Assembly (NCBI RefSeq): GCF_000518725.1
Contig: NZ_JAED01000008.1
Span: forward strand, 1 to 57,976
Reading direction: 5' to 3'
From: Mesoplasma seiffertii ATCC 49495
GTDB lineage: Bacteria; Bacillota_I; Bacilli_A; Mycoplasmatales; Mycoplasmataceae
Length of the DNA stretch: 57,976 nucleotides
Under the pieces are notes generated by a model, which had not been told where the DNA came from, did not search any database, and worked only from the letters and a program-made list of their open reading frames with translations. This document shows positions 21,170 to 31,231 of the stretch, piece by piece. A program made the position numbers and the translations under genes. How positions within the stretch are numbered: position 1 is the first letter of the stretch; each line of letters opens with the position of its first letter.

Positions 21170-22891
21170 ATGAGTAAAAAAATGAGAGGTATTGGTGCTA
21201 GTGAAGGTGTAGCTGTAGCTAAAGCACTAGTATTAAAAGAAGAAGAAATTATTATTAAGAAACAAACAGTTTCAGACATTGATGCTGAAATTGCTAAATT
21301 GGAAAATGCAGTTGCTAAGGCAGTTGCAGATTTAAATGGGTTAAAAGAAACAACTTTAGTTAAACTGGGAGCAGAAAAGGCAGCTATTTTTGAAGCCCAC
21401 AAAGATATTGCAGCAGATCCAGCAATTAAAGAAGAGATTGAAAATATGATTAAAAAAGATCATGTTAATGCAGAATATGCTGCCCAAACTATCACAAATA
21501 ACTATTATGAAATGTTTGCAGCGATGGAAGATGCTTACTTCCAAGAACGTTCGGCAGATATTAAAGATGTCGCATCACGAATTATTAAGCATATTATGGG
21601 AATCAAAATTATTGACTTATCAACAATTGCTGAAGAAGTAATTTTAGTTGCTGAAGATTTAACACCTTCTCAAACTGCACAATTAGACAAAAAATTTGTT
21701 AAAGGATTTGCTACTAATGTTGGAGGAAGAACTTCACATGCCGCAATCATGGCAAGAAGTTTGGAAATTCCTGCAGTTTTAGCTTTGAAAACTATTACCG
21801 AAGATGTGAAAGATGGCGAAGTTTTTGCTTTAAATGGAGCATCTGGAGAAATTGTTTTAGATTTATCAGCTAATGACATTAAAGAATATGAAGCACTTGC
21901 TGAAGAATTTGCAAATTTAAAAGCTGAATTGGCCAAATTTAAAGATTTACCTTCATTAACAAAAGATGGAGTTGAAAAGCTAATTGAAGCAAATATTGGT
22001 TCACCATCAGATGTTGAATCAGTTATTGAAAATGGTGGAGAAGGAATTGGACTTTTCCGTTCAGAATTCTTATATATGGATAATGATCACTTCCCAACTG
22101 AAGATGAACAATTTGAATCATACAAAAAAGTTATTGAAGCAATGAAAGGTAAACTAGTAGTTATTCGTACTTTAGATATTGGGGGAGATAAAAAGTTATC
22201 ATACTTTGAATTCCCACATGAAATGAACCCATTTTTAGGTTATCGTGCAATTCGTTTTACTTTAGACCGTAAAGATATCTTTAGAGACCAAATTCGTGCT
22301 TTATTAAGAGCTTCTGCTTTTGGGGAATTAGGAATTATGTTCCCAATGATTGCAACAATTGATGAATTTAAAAATGCTAAAGCGTTTGTAGAAGAATGTA
22401 AAGCAGAACTGGATAAAGAAAAAATTGCTTACGACAAAAATGTGCAAGTTGGAATGATGGTAGAAATTCCAGCAGCAGCAGTTAGCGCTGATAAATTCTC
22501 AAAATATGCTGACTTCTTCTCAATTGGAACAAACGATTTAATTCAATATTCAATGGCAGCTGATCGTATGAGCGAAAATGTTACATACTTGTACCAACCA
22601 ACAAATCCGTCAATTTTACGTTTAATTAAAATGACAATTGAAGGAGCACATAAAAATAATCGTTGAGTTGGAATGTGTGGAGAAATGGCAGGAGATATTC
22701 AAGCTTTACCATTATTATTAGGAATGGGATTAGATGCATTTTCAATGAGTGCAACTTCAATGTTACGTGCCCGTTCATTAATGAGTAAAATTGAAATGAA
22801 AGAAGCTGAAGAGTTGGCTACTCAAGCTTTAGACTTGGAAACAAGTGAAGAAGTATTAGCATTAGTAGACAAATTTTTAGCAACAAAATAA
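21170..22891 (+). CDS. ptsI: PTS enzyme I
   Basis: The 573-residue general PTS phosphotransferase takes phosphate from phosphoenolpyruvate onto His190 ([13 protein letters not shown]) and gives it to HPr. The PEP-binding C-terminal TIM barrel is complete, with [30 protein letters not shown] and CGEMAGD; the Trp before GMCGE is TGA. The N-terminal motif is [11 protein letters not shown]. The length is standard. It has its own promoter and terminator, and ptsH is not next to it. It feeds all PTS permeases in this window. Confidence 0.97.
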
Positions 22892-22916
22892 TTATTGTAA
22901 ACTTAATACAAACAAC

Positions 22917-22946
22917 AAAAGGACTTTTTAATAAGGTCTTTTTTTG
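22917..22946 (+). terminator. Intrinsic terminator after ptsI
   Basis: AAAGGAC and GTCTTTT pair (one G-U) around an AT-rich loop, followed by seven T. Confidence 0.65.
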
Positions 22947-22985
22947 TTAAAATATATTTATAAATAAAAAACCAAGGGAGAATTT

Positions 22986-23459
22986 ATGGGTCTATTTAGT
23001 AAAAAGAAAAAACAAATCGAAGTTTTCGCTCCAGTTGATGGAGAAATCATTAGTTTAGATTTAGTAGAAGATGAAGTATTTCAAGAAAGAATGATGGGTG
23101 ACGGGTTTGCTGTTATTCCTGCAAATGGTGTTTTCGTAGCACCAATTGATGGGCAATTAGTAACTGTTTTCCCAACAAAACATGCTTATGGTATTAAAAA
23201 CGATTCAGGAATTGAATTATTAATTCACATCGGATTAGATACTGTTACTTTAGAAGGAAAAGGATTTAGTTCAAAAGTTGAACAAGGTCAAAAAGTAAAA
23301 GTTGGAGATGAACTTGTTAAAGTTAACTTAAAAGAAGTTACTGCTGCAGTTCCATCAATTAAAACACCTGTTGTCTTTACAAATACAAATGGAAAAACTA
23401 TTGAAGTAGTTAAATTTGGAAAAGTAAAAAAAGGTGACTTAGTAGCTGTTTTAAAATAA
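22986..23459 (+). CDS. crr: PTS EIIA, glucose type
   Basis: The 157-residue free-standing EIIA-Glc carries phosphate from HPr to EIIBC permeases that lack their own EIIA. Both active-site histidines are present: His66 in PTKHAYG and the phosphorylated His81 in LLIHIGLDT. The N-terminal motif is VFAPVDGEIISL. GGGAG precedes the ATG. Its likely clients here are treB, the glucose-type EIICB at 23930 and the sucrose EIIBC at 39195. A paralogue without either histidine is at 47153. Confidence 0.96.
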   Translation: MGLFSKKKKQIEVFAPVDGEIISLDLVEDEVFQERMMGDGFAVIPANGVFVAPIDGQLVTVFPTKHAYGIKNDSGIELLIHIGLDTVTLEGKGFSSKVEQGQKVKVGDELVKVNLKEVTAAVPSIKTPVVFTNTNGKTIEVVKFGKVKKGDLVAVLK

Positions 23460-23481
23460 TAGATCTTAAGAGGAAATATTT

Positions 23482-23778
23482 ATGAATCAGTTAGCGATTT
23501 TTGTTATGGAAGTTTCACAAAAACGATTATCTCAAGGTGGGGCAATTGCCATGTTAGTTATAGGGATATTATGTATTATTTTAGCAATAGCTTGCGGATT
23601 TTTGTACATTCATCGCAAAAAGAAAAAAGAGTGAGAAAAACAGCAAAATTTTAAAATTGTGCAATCACGATATAAAATTTATGAGTTTTGAGGAGAATAT
23701 GCTTATATTTTTGTAATATTCGCGTGTTTGTTAGCCGCTCTAGTTTTAATTCCTGTTTCAATTGGAGCTTTAGTTTAA
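23482..23778 (+). CDS. Small two-TM membrane protein downstream of crr
   Basis: This 98-residue protein has two hydrophobic segments (about 23-45 and 74-97) joined by a basic loop rich in Lys (HRKKKKEWEKQQ). It starts at an ATG with AAGAGG upstream, 22 bp after the crr stop, so it is probably cotranscribed. The family is unknown. The terminator that follows begins inside its last codons. Confidence 0.65.
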
Positions 23779-23798
23779 AAAACTAAAGCTTTTTTTAT
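23766..23798 (+). terminator. Intrinsic terminator of the crr transcript
   Basis: AGCTTTAGTTT and AAACTAAAGCT pair, followed by seven T. The hairpin includes the stop codon of the preceding gene. Confidence 0.85.
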
Positions 23799-23850
23799 TT
23801 GCAAAAATAATCACAGCCTGACAATTTTCAAACTTTTTCTTATTAGTCAC

Positions 23851-23899
23851 ACCTTTTTTGGAAAATATTCCGAAAAAGGTTTTTTTTTTTTTTTTTTTT
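23851..23899 (+). promoter_or_regulatory. Inverted repeat and T20 tract upstream of the glucose-type permease
   Basis: Arms 23851-23863 and 23868-23880 form a near-perfect 13-bp inverted repeat containing TTGGAA-AATA-TTCCGA, followed by 20 T (23880-23899) and then GGGAATATTTT. It may act as an operator, a terminator-like attenuator, or a slippage-prone switch for the gene 30 bp downstream. Confidence 0.55.
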
Positions 23900-23929
23900 G
23901 GGAATATTTTAAAGAAAGGAAAATAAAAA

Positions 23930-25702
23930 ATGTCGAATACAGTACAAACACATAAATCAGCAGTAGCTAAAAAAGCAAAACTTAAAAAAGCTGTTGATTT
24001 AAAAACTCAAAGTGGTGGCACTAGTAGCTGGACCAAAATCTTAAATAATTTACAAGAACTTGGAAAAGCACTACAGTTCCCAATTGCAGTTTTACCCTTT
24101 GCGGCATTGTTAAATCGATTTGGAGCGTTGGGAATTACCTATACAACAACTGCAGATGGAGCAATTATCAATGAGGCTGGGTATTGAATATCATTTATTA
24201 TTCAAAAACCAGGAGCAGTTGTTTTTGATAACTTAGCATTATTATTTGCAATTGGAGTAGCATTTGGTTTGGCCAAGGACCATCGTGGGGAGGTCGCTTT
24301 AGTTGGAGCTATATTCTTTTTTACGATTACAGCTTTGACTTCTGTAGCAGGTTCACTTCCCGATATGATTTATGGAAAAGTTTTAACTTTTACAGATGAA
24401 CAAGGAAAAGTTTATTCATCATTAATATATGTTAAAAATTTTGCTGATGATGGAACAACAATTAAAGGAGCTTCTTATGTCTTAAGCATTGGAGTTTTAG
24501 GAGGGATTGTTGCAGGATGCTTCTCAGCTTATTTATATAATAAGTATAAAGAAATTAAGTTGCCAACTGCCCTATCATTTTTTGGGGGACGTAGATTTGT
24601 TCCAATGATTGCTTTAGTAGTAGCAATTCCAACAGCATTTGCTTTTGCAATTATTTGACCTTGAATTCAATATGCGTTAATGGCGTTTGGAACAAGTGTT
24701 GCTGATCCTGAAAACCCAGCAGTGGCAATTCCGGGGACATCAATTTATGCAGTTTTAAATCGTTTATTATTGCCATTTGGATTACATCAAATTTTAAATA
24801 CATTCTTCTGATTCCAATTACCAATTAATGGTTCAATTGTTGATCCAATCACAGGAACAGTTAATGCTGGAACTCAATGAGTAAATGGAGATATCAATGC
24901 CTTTGCTAAAGGAATTCAAGGATCAGGATTATTCCAAGGTGGTTTCTTCCCAATTATGATGGGTGGAGTTCCAGCAATTGCTATCGCAATGATTTTTGCA
25001 GCGAAACCAGAAAATCGTCGTGAAGTGTCAGGATTTTTAGGTGGGGTTGCTTTGGTTTCATTAATTTCTGGAATTACTGAACCAATTGAATTCTCATTCG
25101 CATTCATCTCACCAGTGTTACTAATTGTTCATGCTGTCTTATCTGGTATTTTTATGGCTATTTCTACGGCTATGCAAATTCAAATCGGATTTGGGTTTAG
25201 TGCAGGACTTATTGACTACTTAGCTTCGTTTGCACAATCATGAGGATTCGCTAATGAAGGTGGGGCAATGACAGTATCTGCTAACCCATTATGAACTCTA
25301 TTATTAACTGCTGGAGCAGGGGGAGTATGATTTGCATCATTCTACTTCTTAATTAAATGACAAGACATTCAAACACCAGGAAGAGAAAATATTTTAGTTA
25401 ATGACGAAAGAACTACCTTAAAAGCCTCAAAGGGTGCAACAAAAGTTGCTCAAGGTGATAAGTATCAAATTATGGCTGAAAATATTATTCAAGCAATTGG
25501 TGAAGACAACATTATATCAATTGACAATTGTGCTACTCGTTTACGTTTAATCTTAAAGGATAACAAAAGTATTAATGAGGCTGAAATTAAAAGTTCAGGA
25601 GCATTTGGTTTGAAACGCTTAGGAACTGAAGCACTACAAATTATTATTGGAAGTGATGTTGAACATGTTGCTAATGTTATGAAAAGACTTACTAATAAGT
25701 AA
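23930..25702 (+). CDS. PTS EIICB, glucose/N-acetylglucosamine family
   Basis: The 590-residue permease has the EIIC domain first (LGKALQFPIAVLPFAALLNRFG, GGRRFVPM, LHQILNTFFWFQ, ISGITEPIEFSF) and a C-terminal EIIB domain with Cys534 in SIDNCATRLRL. There is no fused EIIA, so it depends on crr. LHQILNTFFWFQ resembles NagE-type permeases slightly more than PtsG, so glucose and GlcNAc both remain possible. The N terminus carries a 40-residue Lys-rich cytoplasmic extension before the first helix. The ATG follows AAAGGAAAAT. Expression may be tuned by the repeat and T20 tract upstream. Confidence 0.9.
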
Positions 25703-25704
25703 CT

Positions 25705-25734
25705 AAAGCAAGGGCTTAGACCTTTGTTTTTTAT
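25705..25734 (+). terminator. Terminator-like hairpin after the EIICB gene
   Basis: An imperfect stem (AAGG with CCTT plus flanking pairs) is followed by a T-rich tract. Confidence 0.4.
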
Positions 25735-25757
25735 TTTCAAATATCTTTTTAAAAATG

Positions 25758-25786
25758 TTGTAATCACGAGTTAATACATATACAAT
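25758..25786 (+). promoter_or_regulatory. Promoter of infC-rpmI-rplT
   Basis: TTGTAA (25758-25763), 17-nt spacer, TACAAT (25781-25786). It places the transcript start near 25793, about 134 nt before the infC start. Confidence 0.7.
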
Positions 25787-25792
25787 ATTATT

Positions 25793-25926
25793 GTTTAAAG
25801 AAGAAGCACTTAGCTCACCATTAACGTTAGTGAAATGGTAGTCAAATTATATATATTATTATTTTATATAAAATGTGCTTTCTAATTCTTTAACGGCACA
25901 TTTTTTTATATTAAGGAGAATACTAC
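25793..25926 (+). promoter_or_regulatory. infC leader, L20-type attenuator candidate
   Basis: The 134-nt leader contains a terminator (AATGTGC at 25872-25878 with GCACATT at 25896-25902, then T7). AAGCAC at 25804-25809 can instead pair with GTGCTT at 25875-25880, opening the terminator. A further stem (ACCATT/AATGGT) lies between. In Bacillus, L20 binds the infC leader and causes premature termination. The same logic is inferred here. Confidence 0.6.
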
Positions 25927-26472
25927 ATGGATCAAAGAAATAGAAATTCCAAACCAGTTAAAAATCAAGATCCGATCAATGGGTTTATTAAAGCTAGAGA
26001 AATCTTTGTTATTGATGAAAATGGGGACAAGCGTGGAGTAATGTCTAAAAGAGAAGCTATTGAGTTAGCAGAATCTCAGGATTTAGACTTATTACAAGTA
26101 GGAACTCAACCAGATGGAACAGCAATTGCTAAAATTGTTAACTATGGTAAATACAAATATGAACAACAAAAGAAACTAAAAGAAGTTAAGAAAAACTCAT
26201 CAAAAACTGAAAATAAAGAAATTCGTTTAACAGTTAATATTGGACAACATGATTTAGAAACTAAAGCTCGAAAAGCTAAAGAATTTTTATTAGATGGTGA
26301 TCGTGTAAAAATTTCTTTAAAATTTAAAGGAAGAGAAATAGCATACATGGATCTTGGTGAAGAAACATTAAGAAAATTCTTTGCATTAATTGAAGACGTT
26401 GCAAAAATTGAAAAAGAACCTAAATTGACATCAAGATTCTTAGACATGTATGTTGTGCCTAAGAAAAATTAG
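25927..26472 (+). CDS. infC: Translation initiation factor IF-3
   Basis: The 181-residue IF-3 has an N-terminal domain ([31 protein letters not shown]), a Lys-rich linker ([13 protein letters not shown]) and a C-terminal domain ([38 protein letters not shown]). It binds the 30S subunit and checks start-codon pairing. It starts at an ordinary ATG with AAGGAG, unlike the AUU/AUC starts used for autoregulation in several bacteria. It is first in the conserved infC-rpmI-rplT operon. Confidence 0.97.
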   Translation: MDQRNRNSKPVKNQDPINGFIKAREIFVIDENGDKRGVMSKREAIELAESQDLDLLQVGTQPDGTAIAKIVNYGKYKYEQQKKLKEVKKNSSKTENKEIRLTVNIGQHDLETKARKAKEFLLDGDRVKISLKFKGREIAYMDLGEETLRKFFALIEDVAKIEKEPKLTSRFLDMYVVPKKN

Positions 26473-26495
26473 TAAAGGATAGCGAGGACAAAATT

Positions 26496-26690
26496 ATGCC
26501 AAAAATGAAAACAAAAAAAGCTTTAGCAAAACGTGTTCGTGTTTCTGCTAACGGAAACCTAAAAAGAGGAAAAGCCTACAGATCACACCGTGCTACAGGT
26601 AAAACAACAAAACAAAAACGTCATTTAGAAAAAATGACAATCGTTCATAAAACAGATATGAAACGTTTAAAAGGTTTATTACAAAAATAG
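26496..26690 (+). CDS. rpmI: Ribosomal protein L35
   Basis: The 64-residue basic protein has the typical start [20 protein letters not shown] and the motif [15 protein letters not shown]. It is the middle gene of the infC-rpmI-rplT operon, 23 bp after infC, and the length is standard. Confidence 0.97.
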   Translation: MPKMKTKKALAKRVRVSANGNLKRGKAYRSHRATGKTTKQKRHLEKMTIVHKTDMKRLKGLLQK

Positions 26691-26714
26691 AAATAGGAAC
26701 GAGAGGAATATATA

Positions 26715-27071
26715 ATGGCAAGAGTTAAATTTGGAAAAGTAACTAGAGCAAGAAGAAAACGTTGAATTAAACGTGCTAAAGGATACTACGGAACTAAAAA
26801 ATCTTCATACAAAAAAGCACATGAACAAGTTGTTCGTTCTATGGCTTACGCATTTATTGGGCGTAAGCAAAAGAAACGTGATTTCAGACAATTATGAATC
26901 GTTCGTATTAATGCAGCAGTTAGACCTTATGGTTTATCATACTCAAGATTTATGAATGGATTAAAATTAGCTAACATTGATATTAACAGAAAAATGTTAT
27001 CAGAATTGGCAATTCACAATCCTGAAGACTTTGAAAAAATTGTAAAAGAAGTACAAAACAAATTAAAATAA
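26715..27071 (+). CDS. rplT: Ribosomal protein L20
   Basis: This 118-residue 23S rRNA-binding protein has [30 protein letters not shown] and [21 protein letters not shown]. Trp codons in RRKRWIK and RQLWIVR are TGA. L20 is needed early in large-subunit assembly and, in Gram-positives, represses its own operon through the infC leader; such a leader is seen at 25793-25926. Confidence 0.97.
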
Positions 27072-27077
27072 AACTAG

Positions 27078-27101
27078 TTCCTCATTCGAGGAATTTTTTT
27101 T
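27078..27101 (+). terminator. Intrinsic terminator of the rplT operon
   Basis: TTCCTC, loop ATTC, GAGGAA, then eight T. Confidence 0.88.
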
Positions 27102-27176
27102 GCAATTAAAAATACAATTATTATTTTTTAATACTTTTCTTAAAATTCTATTAAAATTATAATGAAAGAGGTATTC

Positions 27177-27983
27177 ATGTACTTAGAGAGAATTTATAAA
27201 TATAGTAAAGAACAAAATAATGTTAATGCTGATATTTCCAAAGCAATTATTGAAGAAATAATCTCAAATAAAGTTTTTGATTTAAGTGTGTCTGAATTAG
27301 CAGAAAAAAGTCAGTGTAGTCAACCAAGCGTTTCCCGTTATATCAAAAATGTTTTAGAAGTTGAATCTTACCGAACTTTGGTATTACAGTTGAATAAAGA
27401 AATTATTTCTTATTTTGAAAATAACTTTAATAAAAATAACTATGTTGAAAATAACCAATCAATTTTGAATGATATTAAGGCAACTTTAACATATTTAAGC
27501 CAAACTGATGTTGAGGCTGCAGCAAAATTAATTGTTGACGCTGAAAAAATCAATGTGACTGCAATTGGGGGAAACATTGCCCTAAAATATGAAATCGAGC
27601 ATAAACTCTCACAAATAGGTAAGTATGTTATGATCGGACCTGATTGACATCAACAATTAATTAATATTAACTTTATGCAAAAAAGCGATGTTCTTATTGC
27701 GATTTCTTATTCAGGAGATAAATTTGAAATGAATAAGGTTATTGAAAAAGCTAATGAAAAAGGAATTAAAGTTATTTCGTTAACGGGTCCATATGATTCT
27801 AATTTAAAAACAAATTCAACTTTTGCTTTTGAAATTCATTCTAAAGATGCTAAATACCGTTCGTTTTCATTTACATCACGTTTATGTGCATTTGCCATTT
27901 GAGAAGTTATCTTTAAAAACATTTTGGCTTTAGATATTGTAACATCAGATGTAATTGAAGCCTGAAAATGACAACAAAACTAA
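27177..27983 (+). CDS. RpiR/MurR-family transcriptional regulator
   Basis: The 268-residue protein has an N-terminal helix-turn-helix (LSVSELAEKSQCSQPSVSRYIKN, about residues 36-58) and a C-terminal SIS sugar-phosphate-binding domain (VTAIGGNIALKYEIEHKLSQIG, DVLIAISYSGDKFEMNKVIEKA). ATG 27177 is chosen because AAAGAGGT lies 5 nt upstream; the ATG at 27162 has no such site. It is followed by a terminator and then a fructose-type PTS gene with an inverted repeat in its promoter region. It likely senses a phosphosugar. The shared TTGGAA palindromes elsewhere could be its sites, an inference only. Confidence 0.92.
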
Positions 27984-27988
27984 TTAAG

Positions 27989-28020
27989 AATATAACCAAA
28001 CTTTAAGGTTATATTTTTTT
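27989..28020 (+). terminator. Intrinsic terminator after the RpiR gene
   Basis: ATATAACC and GGTTATAT flank a short loop, followed by a T tract. Confidence 0.8.
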
Positions 28021-28043
28021 ATACACAAATGAAAATTTCCAAT

Positions 28044-28082
28044 TTTTCCAAAAGTCAAACATTTTTGGAAAAAATATTCCAA
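28044..28082. promoter_or_regulatory. Inverted repeats upstream of the fructose-type PTS gene
   Basis: TTTTCCAAAA (28044-28053) pairs with TTTTGGAAAA (28063-28072) over 9 nt. Overlapping it is TTGGAA-N6-TTCCAA (28065-28082), a longer-spaced version of the palindrome before the GH1 and EIICB genes. The position fits a repressor or activator site for fruA. Confidence 0.55.
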
Positions 28083-28127
28083 GTATGAATAAAATTGTGT
28101 ATATTTATAGTGAAAAGGGGTGAATTT

Positions 28128-30629
28128 GTGAAAAAAGATATTTTTAGTACAAAATATATATTTCTAGAACAAGAAATTAATTCTAAAAATGAAGTGTTTG
28201 AGTTTATTGCTAATCAAGCTGTCAAGCTTAATCTAATATCTGATGAAGATGCTTTGGTCAAAGGGTTTTTAAATCGAGAAGCAGAAGGTTCTACAGGATT
28301 TGAAGACGGATTTGCAATTCCACATGCACGAATCAAAGAAATCAAAGACGCGGCAGTTTTTGTAGTTCGATTTAAAAAAAGAGTAGAATGAGAATCTTTA
28401 GACGGTCAACCAATCAAAGTAGCAATTGCTTTAATGATTCCTGACGGTCCTTCTGGAGAAGAACATTTAGCAATTTTGAGTGATATTGCAATGAGATTAA
28501 TGAAACCGGATTTTAAGCAGCAAATGTTAACACTAACAACAAACAAAGAAATTTTAGAATTACTTACAACAGAAGCTGGACTGTCTAAAAAACAAGTTAC
28601 AAAAGTAAGCCAAAAACCAACTGATGGGTTAAAAATAGTTGCTATTACTGCTTGCATTACAGGAATAGCTCATACTTATATGGCAGAAGAAAAACTTTTA
28701 GCAGAAGTTCCAAAAATGGGTCATTCAATTAGAGTTGAAACTCAAGGTTCAAAAGGCGTAGGGACTCCATTGAAACCACAAGAAATTGCAGAAGCTGACT
28801 TAGTTATTTTTGCAACAGATACATCAGTTGATAAATCTCGTTTTGCAGGTAAAAAAGTTTATCAAACAAAAGTTGCTAAAGCAATGAAAGATCCGCAAGG
28901 AACTGTTAAATTAGCTATTGCTGAAGGAACCATACAACAAGGAATGACACCAGACTTTAATACCAAAAATCGCGTTAGCGGAGAAAAAGAAGGGGTCATG
29001 CAACATATTATGGCTGGAATTTCTTACATGATTCCGATTATCGTTTTGGGGGGGATTTGTTTAGCTTTTTCTATTGGTATAGCTAAAGCAATTTGAGGTC
29101 CTGAAGCTGGAACCGCAGGTCCTGGAGATGAATATAAATGAGGAATCTTAAATGTAATGAGTCTAGTGGGTGGAGCAGCATTTGCAATGATGATTCCAAT
29201 CTTAGCAGGATTTATTGGAAACTCAATTGCTGGACGAGCAGCCATTGTTCCAGCAATGGTTGGAGCTTTTTTGGGAAACAACCCCGATAACTTTATGCCA
29301 ATGCCAGGAATGGATGCTGTTGCAACTCCTGCTGGATTTTTAGGGGCAATTGCTGCTGGGTTACTAGCAGGATACATTGTTAAATGAATTAATACTTGAA
29401 ATGTTCCCAAAACATTACAAGCAGCAATGCCAATATTCTTTATTCCGATTGTTGTTGGATTAGGAATTGGATTATTATTTATTTATGTAATTGGAGGACC
29501 AATTGGATATGTAATGGATCAAATCTCAATTGGATTTAAAAATGCTTACAGCTCTGAACTTGGTGTATGAGCTGGATTAGGATTAGGAATGGCACTGGGA
29601 GCAATGGCTGGATTTGATATGGGTGGACCAATCAACAAAATTGCTTTTGTAACTGGTTCAGCTTTGGTAACAGCAAAAATTTACGAACCAATGGGAGCAA
29701 TTGCTGCAGCAATTCCAGTTGCACCATTAGGAATGGGATTAACTACAATAGTTGTTCCTAAGTTTTTTGATAAAGATACACGAAACTTAGGAATTGCTGC
29801 AATCATCATGGGATGTATCGGAATTTCTGAAGGAGCTATTCCATTTGCAATTAGAGATCCAAAACGTGCAGTTGTTTCAAACGTTTTAGGTTCTGCTGTT
29901 GCTGGAGGAATAGCGGGAGCATTAATGGTTACAAATGCTGCTGCTCATGGAGGCCCAATTGTAGCCGTTTTAGGAGCAGTTCCTTATGGAGTTGAAACAC
30001 TATACTTCTTTATTGCGATTGCCGCTGGAGTCGCCGTAACAACATCTGTTTATTCATTTTGATTATTAAGTGATGCTGGTAAACCTGGTTCAGTTAAAGA
30101 AGCTCATGTAGCACATTTAACAAAGTTAGCTATTGATAAAAAGTCAGCTATCTCAAATATTCATGAGCAAATTAAGGAATCAAAAAAAGCTGCTAAAGTT
30201 GATATAAAAGCTGCTAAAATAGCAAATGAACAGTCGACAAAAATTGAGCAAAATTTAAAAGACACTTTAAAAAGTTTGGTCACAAAGAAAAAACAAATTA
30301 TTGAAAAATATCATAGTGATGTTTTAAAAGCAAAGGCTGCTTATAAAAAAGTAGCAAAAAGCGAAAGTGAGTTTATTAAAACCAAAACTGAAGAAGTTAA
30401 AAGATTTGTTACTACAAATAAGCAAAGTTATCAAAGTAAACTTTTAACTGTTAATTCAAGTCTAAAAGAAAATAAACTTATCGCTAATAAATTGCAAATG
30501 CATCAAAATGAAGAAGACTTATTAGAAGCAAGACAAAATCTTAAACAAGCAACTCAAGACAACTTTATACAATACCAAACAGATTTGCGTAAACGATTTG
30601 TTGAAGAATATAACAAGGCCGCAAAATAA
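28128..30629 (+). CDS. fruA: Fructose-family PTS EIIABC permease with long C-terminal tail
   Basis: The 833-residue fusion carries EIIA (phosphorylated His66 in AIPHARIKE), EIIB (Cys176 in ITACITGIAHTYMA) and a fructose-type EIIC (from about residue 285, with AGFIGNSIAGR and MPMPGMDA). After the last helix (about residue 654) comes a Lys/Gln-rich, coiled-coil-like cytoplasmic tail of about 180 residues, which typical FruA proteins lack. GTG 28128 is taken as the start, with AAAGGGG about 10 nt upstream. No 1-phosphofructokinase gene follows, so the product sugar phosphate must be handled elsewhere. Mannose- or other fructose-family substrates are possible. Confidence 0.92.
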
Positions 30630-30638
30630 AGAAAAATT

Positions 30639-30667
30639 AAAAACTAGTTTTAGACTAGTTTTTTTAT
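30639..30667 (+). terminator. Intrinsic terminator after fruA
   Basis: AAACTAGT and ACTAGTTT flank a 5-nt loop, followed by a T run. Confidence 0.85.
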
Positions 30668-30704
30668 TGCTACAATTATTAAAGATAAGAGGACTTATAA
30701 TAAA

Positions 30705-31058
30705 ATGGCAAATATTAATGAACAAACTCAAACTGTTGAATTTGAAATTGCAGAATTTGAAGCAGCATGAGAAAATGCACCAATTTTGGAAAATAAATCA
30801 AAAGATGAATATCGCTTATGTTACATTTGCAAGTTCCCAATTGGCAAAAAAAATTTTTCAGAAATAAGTAATGATGAGTTTGCTTGGACTCTAGATTTAA
30901 TTAACGCTAAGAAACCAAAATTAGAAAATGAGAACTATGTAGCTGTTCACAAAAATTGTATCCCTCAACGTCCTAAACAAGACTCTCGTCGACAGTTAAA
31001 ATTCACTTGAGCTTACAAATGATTTTATGATGAAGAATATTATAAAAATAAAAAATAA
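30705..31058 (+). CDS. Hypothetical protein with Cys-X2-Cys ... His-X3-Cys motif
   Basis: The 117-residue soluble protein has an acidic N terminus and a basic C terminus. CYICKFP and VAVHKNCIPQ supply three Cys and one His in a spacing that could bind zinc. WAYKWFYDEEYY near the end uses TGA Trp codons. AGAGGA lies about 11 nt before the ATG. It lies in a single-gene unit after the fruA terminator. I do not recognise the family. Confidence 0.7.
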
Positions 31059-31231
31059 ATATAATGCCTAATAGATTTCTGATGTTTAATTTTTTTAAAA
31101 TTAACTCTTAAAATCTATTTTATTTTTATTTAAAAAAAACTCCACTTTTTAGTTTCAAAGAGTAGAATAAAAGGCATAAGAAAAGTATCAAATAAATAGA
31201 AATCAAACTTAAAATAAATTGAGGTTAAAAA

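Noticed and set aside
27162-27176. Upstream ATG as the RpiR start
   Set aside because: It lacks a Shine-Dalgarno site, while AAAGAGGT is well placed for the ATG at 27177.
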